From Candidatus Caenarcanales bacterium (GTDB taxonomy: Bacteria; Cyanobacteriota; Vampirovibrionia; Caenarcaniphilales; Caenarcanaceae), in contig CANLFK010000003.1 of the NCBI GenBank assembly GCA_947489925.1, positions 1 to 32,054 of the forward strand: a stretch of DNA of 32,054 nt, given 5' to 3'. Below, piece after piece: positions 19,947 through 28,796 of this stretch. Under the pieces are notes generated by a model, which worked only from the letters and a program-made list of their open reading frames with translations, ran no database searches and was not told the origin of the DNA. Made by a program: the position numbers and the translations under genes. Each line of letters begins with the position of its first letter. Positions within the stretch are counted from its first letter, which is position 1.

Positions 19947-20512
19947 GCTTCATAAACCTCGGCTGGTAATAAATAACGATAAGCCGCTTTTTCAGCCTTT
20001 AATTGCCGAATTAAACTAGATGAAATTGGTAAAGGTAAATTATTTAGCCAAGCCCAATTAAAACCCAAATTATTTAAACTTTTTTCTTTTGTTTCTGCTT
20101 CAGGTTGATAATTTGGTCTTTTAGCAACTAAAAATTCACAAATATCTTTGATTTCATCAATGCAATGCCAAGTTGATAAACTTAAAAAACTGTCTAAGCC
20201 CAAAATCATTTTAATTTTTTTTACTTTATATTCAGCTTGAATTTCTTTTAGGCTAAAAATTGTATAAGAAATATCTCTGTCTAATTCACGCAAATCAAGT
20301 TTAAAGTTTTTATTAGTTTTCAAAGCTATGTCTAAAAGCTTAATTCTATGCTCTAGGCTTAATGAATTATTTTGATTTAATTTATTGGGCGGATTAGGTG
20401 AAAGTATAAAGACGATTTTATCTAAATTAAATTGAAGCAAAGCAGTCTCTGCCAGCATAAGATGACCAATATGGACTGGACTAAAACTGCCGGGGAAAAT
20501 CGCTATATTCAC
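19928..20512 (-). CDS. nadD: Nicotinate-nucleotide adenylyltransferase
   Basis: IFPGSFSPVHIGHLMLAE nucleotidyltransferase motif, FILSPNPPNK, LPISSSLIRQL. Confidence 0.92.
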   Translation of the reverse strand: MNIAIFPGSFSPVHIGHLMLAETALLQFNLDKIVFILSPNPPNKLNQNNSLSLEHRIKLLDIALKTNKNFKLDLRELDRDISYTIFSLKEIQAEYKVKKIKMILGLDSFLSLSTWHCIDEIKDICEFLVAKRPNYQPEAETKEKSLNNLGFNWAWLNNLPLPISSSLIRQLKAEKAAYRYLLPAEVYEAYAKAD

Positions 20513-20515
20513 TAA

Positions 20516-20716
20516 TTACTCAATTGAAACAACTTCTAAGTTTTCATTATAGGTATAAACTTTGCTCTCATCTTCGTCCGAAAATTTCTTATGTGAGCCA
20601 TCACAAAAAGGTTGTGGATCTTCTTCATTCCATTTTTTGGATAAACCACAACGACAAATCCATTTTTCGCCCACTTTTAAAGGGGTTTTGGATTTTAATA
20701 TTACTTTGCGAGCCAT
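20516..20716 (-). CDS. CDGSH iron-sulfur domain protein
   Basis: 66 aa containing CRCGLSKKWNEEDPQPFCDGSHKK, which matches the CDGSH 2Fe-2S motif (3 Cys, 1 His). Confidence 0.88.
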   Translation of the reverse strand: MARKVILKSKTPLKVGEKWICRCGLSKKWNEEDPQPFCDGSHKKFSDEDESKVYTYNENLEVVSIE

Positions 20717-20878
20717 GAGAATTATTATTTATAAGGTATATTTTGGTAATTTTAAAATAAATTTTAGAACTAATGTACAAAATAAAAATCTTTAACTTAA
20801 AAGTTTTATCAATGAATTTTATAAACCTTGTCGAAAAACATTAGCAATTCCATCAGTTAAAGAGCCACCCGAAGTATT

Positions 20879-21616
20879 TTAATTATTCAGATGAAATCCG
20901 CCGCCACCGCTTCTTTCGGGTATAATTATTTTGCTACCAATCCAAGCTGTAAAAGCTGATGAATTTCGAGAACAAACATAAACCTTACCATTCCCAGAAA
21001 AGCGATTACTAATTCCTTCACCAGAAGTAACACTATTAATCATATCTCCCAAAAAACCTCCACCCTGTGAAGTGGACAAAGTTAATTTATAACTCAAATT
21101 GCTGTCCCAAGCGACCACATGAGCATTATCAACAATAATATCATTTCCAGCCGTAACATCTAAGCCAAAAATAGAACCAAAGCCAGCCACAACTAATTGC
21201 CCACTTCCGCTTGTTTCCATCACAACAAAGCCACCTGTTCCACCAAATAAAGCTTGCCCAATATTTTGCATTTTTATTTTCAAATCAACTGCCCCAGTAG
21301 AAGCGACAAAAGCACCATCATTTAAAATATATTGTTTTTGTCCAATTTCAAGTATTTCTAATGAACCAGGTAAAGTTGGAGCTAATAAAACATCGCCAGC
21401 ACCACGATTTGCTTCAATATGTTGCTGAAAAAATGACTCTCCATTTGTAAATTTACGAGCTAAAGCAGAAAGAAAACCGCCATTCATTTTTCCTTTTAAG
21501 TCTAAAGTGGCATCCATAGTTACCATTGCACCAGATTCACAAAATATTTTTTCGCCTTGTTGCATTGAAATATGAATAAAAGGATCAAATTCTCCAGTAA
21601 TTGTAAGTTTTGGCAT
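20879..21616 (-). CDS. AIM24 family protein
   Basis: FCESGAMVTMDATLDLKGKMNGGFLSALARKFTNGESFFQQHIEANRGAGDVLLAPTLPG ... GNDIIVDNAHVVAWDSNL ... RFSGNGKVYVCSRN. Confidence 0.9.
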   Translation of the reverse strand: MPKLTITGEFDPFIHISMQQGEKIFCESGAMVTMDATLDLKGKMNGGFLSALARKFTNGESFFQQHIEANRGAGDVLLAPTLPGSLEILEIGQKQYILNDGAFVASTGAVDLKIKMQNIGQALFGGTGGFVVMETSGSGQLVVAGFGSIFGLDVTAGNDIIVDNAHVVAWDSNLSYKLTLSTSQGGGFLGDMINSVTSGEGISNRFSGNGKVYVCSRNSSAFTAWIGSKIIIPERSGGGGFHLNN

Positions 21617-21712
21617 TTTATTTTTATAGGTTAAGCGGCTGATTAAATCAATAACTATTTAAAATATACCAAAAAAGCTTTTTCATTTCACAAAACTTAA
21701 AATTTAAAAAAT

Positions 21713-21785
21713 CGCGCTTGGCAGGACTCGAACCTGCGGCCAACCACTTAGAAGGCGGTTGCTCTATCCACTGAGCTACAAGCGC
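21713..21785 (-). tRNA. tRNA-Arg (anticodon TCT)
   Basis: RC: GCGCTTGTAGCTCAGTGGATAGAGCAACCGCCTTCTAAGTGGTTGGCCGCAGGTTCGAGTCCTGCCAAGCGCG. 7-bp acceptor stem, anticodon loop CTTCTAA, T-loop GGTTCGAGTCC. No encoded CCA. Confidence 0.95.
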
Positions 21786-21801
21786 TTGATATTGTATTAA
21801 A

Positions 21802-21874
21802 TGCACTCGGTGCGGATCGAACGCACGACCCTTGGCTTCGGAGACCAATACTCTATCCACTGAGCTACGAGTGC
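21802..21874 (-). tRNA. tRNA-Arg (anticodon CCG)
   Basis: RC: GCACTCGTAGCTCAGTGGATAGAGTATTGGTCTCCGAAGCCAAGGGTCGTGCGTTCGATCCGCACCGAGTGCA. 7-bp acceptor stem, anticodon loop CTCCGAA. No encoded CCA. Confidence 0.95.
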
Positions 21875-21953
21875 ATAATATTAGCAAGTATCTTAGCTTA
21901 TTTGCCAAATAAAATTAAATTTAAATTACAAATTTTCACTTTTACCTTATTAA

Positions 21954-23078
21954 TCAAATTCCTATTTTGTTTAAATTTCCATCATAGCCAGTTAATTCTA
22001 AATAGCCTTGTCCAATCTTTTTACCGTTTAAGCGGTCTGTAACACTAACTGCTCCTTCCCAATAATTAACTTGTTCTACTACTTCTTGATTAATCATTTT
22101 AGGTCTAACTTTTAAAGCTAAGCCTAAATCTGGAATAATGATTTCCCAAATTAGAGGATAAATTGCTTTGCTTTTTTTACTTTGCCAATTAGCATTCTTT
22201 TTTGGTTTTAAAAAAAAGTCTTTTTGGTTTAAATGTTTGACTTTTCCTTCCCGTGAAATATAAGTACCATTTGAAAAACTAGATATTTTATTATTTTTTT
22301 CTCGAAGGCGATAAAGCATTAAGGCCGATCCATCATTAAATTGCAGGCTAAACCAATCCCAACCAACTTGATTATTTTGTAATTGATTAGACCCAAATTC
22401 ATGATCCATCCAGCTTTTACCAGTTACTTCGTATATTTGCGAATTAATAGTAATTTGACCTTTAGTTTTTAAATTAGTTAATGAATAATAATGACTTGCA
22501 CAACTTGCACAATTTCCTTTACGGCTTATATTCTCTCCAGGTACGCCATGAATAACTGGTGATTGCGAAGTTTGTAAGTTTAAATTGATCTCAATATCTT
22601 TATCTTGTGCTTTTAATATATGAGTTTTTCCATTATCTTCTAGCTTAACTGACCAAGTTTTATTCCAAATTAAATTCTTTTTAGCCTCAATACCAGCCAT
22701 TTGCAAAAAATCACGATTAATTTTACTAAAATGTTTAAATTCATTATTTTTCAAATCACTTAAAGCAAAATGAGCAATATAAATTGGCTTTGCTAAAGGT
22801 TTAAAGCTAACTTTAAAAAAGGTTAATTCATAACCGAATTCTTTATTACCTTGTTTAGACCTCAAATTGCCCGTATAATACCACCACTCTAAAGCATAAT
22901 TAGCGTGCGAAAAATGATCTTTAGGAAAAGAAAACTGATAATTTGGCTTAGCAATTAAAAATTCAGTTTGAGTTATTTGTTTGGATTTAATATTTTCTTT
23001 TTTGCTTATTGAATAAACGGTATTACTGCCCAAAAGTACAATTATTAAATAAAATGTTAAAAGTAAAGATTTATTCAT
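21954..23078 (-). CDS. Lipocalin-like CrtC/AttH family protein, secreted
   Basis: N-terminal signal-like segment (MNKSLLLTFYLIIVLLGSNTVYS), then FPKDHFSHANYALEWWYYTGNLRSKQGNKEFGYELTFFKV and GKSWMDHEFGSNQL...GWDWFSLQFNDGSALMLYRLR. Confidence 0.82.
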   Translation of the reverse strand: MNKSLLLTFYLIIVLLGSNTVYSISKKENIKSKQITQTEFLIAKPNYQFSFPKDHFSHANYALEWWYYTGNLRSKQGNKEFGYELTFFKVSFKPLAKPIYIAHFALSDLKNNEFKHFSKINRDFLQMAGIEAKKNLIWNKTWSVKLEDNGKTHILKAQDKDIEINLNLQTSQSPVIHGVPGENISRKGNCASCASHYYSLTNLKTKGQITINSQIYEVTGKSWMDHEFGSNQLQNNQVGWDWFSLQFNDGSALMLYRLREKNNKISSFSNGTYISREGKVKHLNQKDFFLKPKKNANWQSKKSKAIYPLIWEIIIPDLGLALKVRPKMINQEVVEQVNYWEGAVSVTDRLNGKKIGQGYLELTGYDGNLNKIGI

Positions 23079-23208
23079 TTGTCGGAATCAAAGCTTTTTA
23101 TTAACGAATTTCACTGATTATAAAAGAAATTAAAAAAGTGTTGTATAAAAGTTAATTTAGTATTAATATGAAATTAAGACCTTTAATAAATCTTTATAAA
23201 AAACAATT

Positions 23209-23565
23209 ATGAGTTCAATATCAAGCGGATTCAAAATGAGTAATATGGCTGGTGATTCTAATGGTAATCAAAACTTTTTTATGGGCGGAGATCAAGAACC
23301 AGAAGAACAGGAAGAACAAGAGCCTGAATCTAATGAAAATAGTGCTTTAGCCATTGCTGATCCTTTAACAGTAGCCGAAGCAACTCATGCTAGGCAATAT
23401 TGGGAAAAATTTATTGCTGATAATAATTCTCTCAGTCATTCTTATTCACCATGGCAAGTTCCTCCTATGCAAAATTTGAAAGAAAGAGGACGCAAAGATG
23501 TTATTGTAACTTCCGCTAAAGCTAAATCTAAAAATCCTTTTTATCAATTTTCGGTAAATGCTTAA
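23209..23565 (+). CDS. Small acidic hypothetical protein
   Basis: 118 aa with a Glu-rich low-complexity block (DQEPEEQEEQEPESNENS). Its 3' end overlaps the M23 gene start by 8 bp. Confidence 0.6.
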   Translation: MSSISSGFKMSNMAGDSNGNQNFFMGGDQEPEEQEEQEPESNENSALAIADPLTVAEATHARQYWEKFIADNNSLSHSYSPWQVPPMQNLKERGRKDVIVTSAKAKSKNPFYQFSVNA

Positions 23566-24475
23566 AAGAGTAAAATTTGGTCTAATTCTTTTATTGATAA
23601 TTAATTTGCTTTCTGTTTGGTCAGCTCAGGCGGCTTTATGGATTAATCCTTTATCTGTTAAACAGGGCGAAATAGTTTTAGTTAAAGGGCTTTATTATAA
23701 TTTTGGTAATGCTTATTCAATGCTTTCTGATTGTCAAATTGCTTTTGAAGGAAAAAATTATTTATTTGCTCGAGAAATTGTAGATTTTCAGGGCTTTGAG
23801 TCTTCGGGTGGAACATATGGCTTTCAGTATACTTCTCGAATTCCAACTACTCCTTTGACCAAATTAGGAGATTTACCTTTAACTTTGAAATGCCCTTTGG
23901 GTCAAGAAAAATTTAGCTTAAAGGTTTTATCTGGTAATTTTCCTGTGCAAAATATTGTTTTAACTTCCAGTAAAAATTCTTTAAGTGCGACTGAAAAAGA
24001 AACTAATGCGGTTAAAAATGCCATTAATACTTTTACACCATTTAAATTATGGGATTCAAATAAGCCTTGGTTAGCTCCAAATAAAGCCAGACTTTCTTCA
24101 CTTTATGGCTTGCGTAGAACTTATAATGGAGTTTTAGCCCAAAATTATTTTCATAAAGGTTTAGACTTTGCCGCTTTTACGGGTAATCCAATTACTGCTC
24201 CAGCCAAAGGAAAAGTTATTTTATTAGGTAAAGAAAAAGAAGGCTTTGCGGTACATGGAAATTGTTTATTTATTGATCATGGGCAAGGAATTATTAGCGG
24301 ATATTTACACTTATCTGAATTTAATGTTATTGAAGGGCAAATAGTTGAAGCTGGAGAAGTTTTAGGAAAAGTTGGTGAATCTGGAATTGCAACAGGACCA
24401 CATTTGCATTTTGGGGTATATGTTAATGGAGAGAATGTTAATCCAGATAATTGGTTAAAATTTGCAATTCCTTAA
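23558..24475 (+). CDS. Secreted M23-family (LytM/NlpD-like) metallopeptidase
   Basis: Signal peptide-like N-terminus; HKGLDFAAFTGNPITAPAKGKVILLG and GPHLHFGVYVNGENVNPDNWL give the HxxxD and HLH zinc ligands. Confidence 0.93.
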   Translation: MLKRVKFGLILLLIINLLSVWSAQAALWINPLSVKQGEIVLVKGLYYNFGNAYSMLSDCQIAFEGKNYLFAREIVDFQGFESSGGTYGFQYTSRIPTTPLTKLGDLPLTLKCPLGQEKFSLKVLSGNFPVQNIVLTSSKNSLSATEKETNAVKNAINTFTPFKLWDSNKPWLAPNKARLSSLYGLRRTYNGVLAQNYFHKGLDFAAFTGNPITAPAKGKVILLGKEKEGFAVHGNCLFIDHGQGIISGYLHLSEFNVIEGQIVEAGEVLGKVGESGIATGPHLHFGVYVNGENVNPDNWLKFAIP

Positions 24476-24482
24476 AATAAAG

Positions 24483-25358
24483 ATGAGAAAATTACTTTTT
24501 GTTTTTTTGTTTTTTAATTCGGTTTCCGCCTTGGCAAATATTAATCCTTGGGCAAATGATCCTTTGGCAAAAATAAATTTATTTAATGATTCTGGTTCAA
24601 AAGCTGAAGATGAAAATACAAATACCAATAAAATCCCAGAAATTAAATGTGAAATACCCAAAGTTTGCCCAGTTTGTGAAATTAGTGAAGAATGGCCATT
24701 AGATTTAAATGGTGATGATTTGGCTGAGAGAGCGGAAAAACGGATTTGTAAATCAAATAATGAATTTGGTAATAATGTTTTTTTTGGCAATAAAGCTAAT
24801 ATCAGCCAGCTAATTGAAAAACCAATTGAAATTATTATTATTTATGATAGCCAAATGAAGCCTTTAATTTATAAAGCTAATAATACTGACTGCAAAAACA
24901 ATAAACAAATTACTTATAGTCGCTTTGAGAGAACAGACTTTAATAATGATAAATTAGACGAATTATTTATTGTCGAACATGACTATATTGAAAACACTGA
25001 TTCAGTCAAGATTTTGGGCTATGATTTTAGAGTCAATAATATTGTTAATTTGCCAATTATTGAATATGAAGATGATTTGAGTGAAATAATTAATGGAGAT
25101 ACACAAAATGGTAAAGTCAAATTCTTAAAATCAAATACAAATTCTTTTTCTTTACTTTGGGAAAACAATACTGGAGAGCAAGCTCAAATTAATTATTATC
25201 AAGATTCGTCCGACAAAACTTTTTATCCAGTTGAAATTAAAAACTTAAATCATCAAATTGCTTATAAATCCAAGCTAAGCTCAAGTTCAAATCCGAACCC
25301 AAAATCGAATGAAAAAACTAAAATAACCAATGAATTCGGTATTGAAATTATAAATTAA
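24483..25358 (+). CDS. Secreted hypothetical protein with two DxNxD calcium-loop-like (VCBS/FG-GAP-like) segments
   Basis: ORF 24462-25358. The start at 24483 gives the signal peptide MRKLLFVFLFFNSVSALA. Repeats LDLNGDDLAERAEK and TDFNNDKLDELFIV. Confidence 0.6.
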   Translation: MRKLLFVFLFFNSVSALANINPWANDPLAKINLFNDSGSKAEDENTNTNKIPEIKCEIPKVCPVCEISEEWPLDLNGDDLAERAEKRICKSNNEFGNNVFFGNKANISQLIEKPIEIIIIYDSQMKPLIYKANNTDCKNNKQITYSRFERTDFNNDKLDELFIVEHDYIENTDSVKILGYDFRVNNIVNLPIIEYEDDLSEIINGDTQNGKVKFLKSNTNSFSLLWENNTGEQAQINYYQDSSDKTFYPVEIKNLNHQIAYKSKLSSSSNPNPKSNEKTKITNEFGIEIIN

Positions 25359-25640
25359 TGTGAGTTCGATGAAAAGAAAATCTGAAAATGCTGATTGAAG
25401 CGAAACTTTGAAGCAATCACAATTGCAAGTCTCTCGCTAAAGAATTTTGTCTTTTCACCCCCAACCCCCTGAAAGTGGGCTATTAGAGAGTGGAGTTGGG
25501 AATTTAGACCTTGAAGACAGAAAATTTCAAACAGATTTATTGAGTGTCCCCTTCGGGGAATGGCTTAAGCCTAGGGGGCTAAGACTTGAATTCTTGAGAA
25601 GCTTTTTGTGTTTTTTATCTGTCGAACTCACATTAATTTA
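25351..25640. repeat. MITE-like or large stem-loop element with perfect 19-bp terminal inverted repeats
   Basis: 25351-25369 TAAATTAATGTGAGTTCGA equals the reverse complement of 25622-25640 TCGAACTCACATTAATTTA. Internal GC-rich hairpins include TCCCCTTCGGGGA and CTTAAGCCTAGGGGGCTAAG. Confidence 0.7.
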
Positions 25641-26519
25641 AGCTTCAAGAGACAAATACACTTTTCCTGAACCACTAAAACGAACCAAATTTCCTTCATC
25701 ATCATTTTTGGCTTCATCTAGTAATAAATCTCCTGTCCAAAAAACTATTTGAGAAGTTTCTATTTCTACCGAATTATTTGGAAATACTTCTAATTCATAA
25801 AAAGAGTCGCATTCGAGTAAGGCAATCGCTTTATTTAGTCTTAATTCGGTATAAGTTACTAAGTTAAAAGCTTTATTTTTAATTGGTGGAGATATTTCAA
25901 AAGTCCCCATTAAGGCTTGAAGATAAGCAATATTATTATTAGGCAAATATAACTTTTCATGCCTAAAGCTTTTGAGTCCCAAAATATTATTATTAGTGGC
26001 TAATCTTAAGCTACCCAAACCTTTGACTTCAGTCATCACAAAAGATTCGCCAGTTACTTGACTTTTAATAAAACCGCTAACTCCTCCACTTCTAACGCCA
26101 TAATATTCAACTGTCATTTTAGGATTTTGTTGTTTATAAGCCAAGCTACCAGGCAAAATTAATAATTGAGTATTTTCTTCTTTCTTTATAATTTCGGCTG
26201 AATAAACCTCAGACTGCTTATTTTTAAAGCGGAAAATAGAAATATGATTTTTACCAAAAGCCAATTCAGAAACTAATTGCATTCTCACACCAAACGAATT
26301 ATTGCTAGCTGGTAAATCTTTTATTTGATTTTGATTAAGATTCTGATTTTGGCTTTGAGACCGTTCTTTCAGAATTTGCGGTAAACTATTATTTTCAATA
26401 GAAGGTGATTGCACAATTATTTGATCATTAATAAGTTCTTGAATAGCTTCTAACTCTTTTGTTGATAGTTCAATATCTGTATTAGTTTTCTGCTGAGCTG
26501 TTTGAAAATTTATATCCAT
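25638..26519 (-). CDS. AIM24-like protein (divergent paralog with N-terminal extension)
   Basis: GVRSGGVSGFIKSQVTGESFVMTEVKGLGSLRLATNNNILGLKSF...SFYELEVFPNNSVEIETSQIVFWTGDLLL...RFSGSGKVYLSLEA follows the AIM24 layout. The N-terminal ~75 aa are low-complexity and Gln/Asn-rich. Confidence 0.7.
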   Translation of the reverse strand: MDINFQTAQQKTNTDIELSTKELEAIQELINDQIIVQSPSIENNSLPQILKERSQSQNQNLNQNQIKDLPASNNSFGVRMQLVSELAFGKNHISIFRFKNKQSEVYSAEIIKKEENTQLLILPGSLAYKQQNPKMTVEYYGVRSGGVSGFIKSQVTGESFVMTEVKGLGSLRLATNNNILGLKSFRHEKLYLPNNNIAYLQALMGTFEISPPIKNKAFNLVTYTELRLNKAIALLECDSFYELEVFPNNSVEIETSQIVFWTGDLLLDEAKNDDEGNLVRFSGSGKVYLSLEA

Positions 26520-26735
26520 AATTAAAAATTTAGCTTAATTAAAATCAAAATCAGTTATTTAAAACATAATTCCCAAAATATTAAAATTTGCGTTCAGGTA
26601 ATTAGTCTAATTAACCAAGAAAAACCTAAAATTTTAGAACTAAAAATCGTATTTCAGATTGTTTATTGTAAATCTTTTAAATAAAGCTTTTTTTTAAGGT
26701 GGCTTTAAGTTAAAATTAATTTCTGTTATTTATTT

Positions 26736-26810
26736 GCGGATGTAATTCAGTGGTAGAATGTCAGCCTTCCAAGCTGAACGTCGTGGGTTCGAGTCCCATC
26801 GTCCGCTCCA
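26736..26810 (+). tRNA. tRNA-Gly (anticodon TCC), CCA encoded
   Basis: GCGGATGTAATTCAGTGGTAGAATGTCAGCCTTCCAAGCTGAACGTCGTGGGTTCGAGTCCCATCGTCCGCTCCA. Cloverleaf stems and anticodon loop CTTCCAA are visible. Confidence 0.96.
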
Positions 26811-26825
26811 GATTAAAATTGTAAA

Positions 26826-27953
26826 ATGCAAATTCCCTTTATAAACTTAAGAGTAGAGCCAGACTTCAATCCAAAAGTTAAAACTCGATGGGAACAATCC
26901 TTAGAAAAAAGCCAATTTATTGCTGGTGAAGCCCTAATTGAATTAAATCATAAAATATTAGACTTTACAAAAGCGAAAAACTTTATTGCTTGTGCTAATG
27001 GAACTGATGCTTTGCAAATTGCCTTGAGAGCGGTTGGAGTTGGTATTAATGATTGTGTTTTATTGCCAGATTTTACTTTTTGGGCAACATATGAAGCGGT
27101 AATTAATGTTGGTGCTAGACCCGTGATGGTTGATATTTGCCCTCAAGATTTTCAGATGGACTTTGATTTGTTTTTAATTGCCATTGAAAAATATTCTCCG
27201 AAAGCCATTATTTTGGTGCATTTATATGGTTGGTGTTCAATTCGTTTGGCAGAATTTAGAGAATTTTGTAAAGTAAAAAATATTTATTTAATCGAAGATG
27301 GAGCTCAAGCAATAGGTTCTTTTTATCAGGGAAAACCGATTTTTGAAAATGCTTTTATTGCTACCACTTCTTTTTATCCAGCTAAAGTTTTAGGAGCAGC
27401 TGGTGATGGTGGTGGGATTTTTACCAATAATGCTGAAATTGCTCAAATCTGTACACAATTATCTAATCATGGTCGCAGTTCACATTATGGACATCAATTC
27501 GTTGGCTGGAATTCTCGTTTAGATGAAGTTCAAGCTCATTATTTAGTTGTGGCTTTAGATTATTTGGCTTTGCGGATTGAATCGAGAAAAAATAGCGAAA
27601 AAAAATATTTAGAATTTCAATCTAATTTTGCAAGTAATAAAGTTTTACCTTTAGAAATGAAAGCCGCTCCATCAGAGATTAATAGTAATGGTTATTTACA
27701 AGTTAGTTTGTCAAAAACTTCATATAAAGAATTATCAGACCAATTAAAAATAAAGGGCATTAACTGCGGAAATGTATATCCAAGCCCAATGTCTGCTCAA
27801 ATAGGTGCTGGTGAGTTAAATGAATTAGTTACCAAAGACAAAATCACTTATGAAATTTGCAATCGTATAATTAATTTGCCTTTATTTCCTTATATGCACG
27901 ACGAAGAAATTAATTATGTTTGTCAAAGTCTTTCTGATTTATGCAAAACCTAA
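26826..27953 (+). CDS. DegT/DnrJ/EryC1/StrS family PLP-dependent sugar aminotransferase
   Basis: IPFINLRVE, FIACANGTDALQIALRA, LIEDGAQAIGSFYQGK, TTSFYPAKVLGAAGDGGGIFTN (PLP lysine), NHGRSSHYGHQFVGWNSRLDEVQA. Confidence 0.94.
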   Translation: MQIPFINLRVEPDFNPKVKTRWEQSLEKSQFIAGEALIELNHKILDFTKAKNFIACANGTDALQIALRAVGVGINDCVLLPDFTFWATYEAVINVGARPVMVDICPQDFQMDFDLFLIAIEKYSPKAIILVHLYGWCSIRLAEFREFCKVKNIYLIEDGAQAIGSFYQGKPIFENAFIATTSFYPAKVLGAAGDGGGIFTNNAEIAQICTQLSNHGRSSHYGHQFVGWNSRLDEVQAHYLVVALDYLALRIESRKNSEKKYLEFQSNFASNKVLPLEMKAAPSEINSNGYLQVSLSKTSYKELSDQLKIKGINCGNVYPSPMSAQIGAGELNELVTKDKITYEICNRIINLPLFPYMHDEEINYVCQSLSDLCKT

Positions 27954-27996
27954 TCATAATCCAGACAATCAAATCATTATTTAATTTATATGGTAT

Positions 27997-28425
27997 TTAA
28001 GGGTGAGCAATTTGCCAGTTATCCAAACTTCCTTGATAAAGATCAAAGGTTAAAAGACTTGCATTTTTTTGCATACTGTCGAATAATTCACCTTGCAGTC
28101 TTTTTCTTTGCTCCAGACTAGACTCAGCATTAGATTTTGATAATTCAGTAAAACCTGTCAATTTTTCAAGCAAAGCCTGTTTTTGTTTTTCTAGTGGCTC
28201 TATTTTCATTGCAATGATTTTTTCTGTCTCTTCTTTTGAGACTTTACCATTTTTTTGTGCTTGCTGTATTATGAGTTTACGAGTTGTTTCAATTTTTGCA
28301 ATTACACTGCCTAGCTCAGCATTTACTTGTGCTAAACCTTGATTATTTTTTGGTCCTGGTGCGGCATTATCTATTGTTTTAGCTATGTCATAATAATTTT
28401 TGGTGTCATAATTTGGGTAACTCAT
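27997..28425 (-). CDS. Small helical/coiled-coil hypothetical protein
   Basis: 142 aa with a long Lys/Glu/Gln-rich amphipathic middle; Shine-Dalgarno-like AGAGGAAATT upstream of the ATG. Confidence 0.65.
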   Translation of the reverse strand: MSYPNYDTKNYYDIAKTIDNAAPGPKNNQGLAQVNAELGSVIAKIETTRKLIIQQAQKNGKVSKEETEKIIAMKIEPLEKQKQALLEKLTGFTELSKSNAESSLEQRKRLQGELFDSMQKNASLLTFDLYQGSLDNWQIAHP

Positions 28426-28439
28426 AATAATTTCCTCTA

Positions 28440-28796
28440 TTAAGCAAGGCTTAAGTTTGTTGGAATTAAACCTGTTGCGATCTGTTGAAGGTTTGTGGCT
28501 ATTTTAATATTGTTGTCTAGTAGTCCTTTCACTGTTGCAACAGTGGCTTCAATTTTTTGTTTTAAAATAGCTAAAAGCTCTTGTTTTTCTTTCATTAATT
28601 CAACATCTCGAGGAGCTTTACTATTAGTAAGTTTGCCAATTTCTGCTTCTAATCCAGTGATTTTCGCTATTAAATTTGCCAGCTGAGACTTGGGGTTTGT
28701 GGAATTGTCATCAGCTCTTACATCTGTTTTTTCAGTGGCGGCTTTAGTTCGTTCAATAACTCTAGTCAAATCCCTATCAATAATAGTAGTAGCCAT
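28440..28796 (-). CDS. Small helical/coiled-coil hypothetical protein
   Basis: Preferred start at 28796 (MATTIIDRDLTRV...), preceded by GAGGTTAATTTT. The ORF track start (28838) adds 14 aa with poorer start context. Confidence 0.65.
   Translation of the reverse strand: MATTIIDRDLTRVIERTKAATEKTDVRADDNSTNPKSQLANLIAKITGLEAEIGKLTNSKAPRDVELMKEKQELLAILKQKIEATVATVKGLLDNNIKIATNLQQIATGLIPTNLSLA

Noticed and set aside
21648-21908. ORF of 86 aa (…VAQWIEQPPSKWLAAGSSPAK…)
   Set aside because: Translation of the two tRNA-Arg genes; the VAQWIEQ..GSSPA pattern is a familiar tRNA artefact.
24455-24790. 111-aa minus-strand ORF
   Set aside because: Antisense to the secreted hypothetical gene, which has a better signal peptide and a consistent gene order.
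25447-25641. 64-aa ORF inside the inverted-repeat element
   Set aside because: Lies inside the MITE-like repeat, low-complexity and hairpin-derived; no protein-like features.
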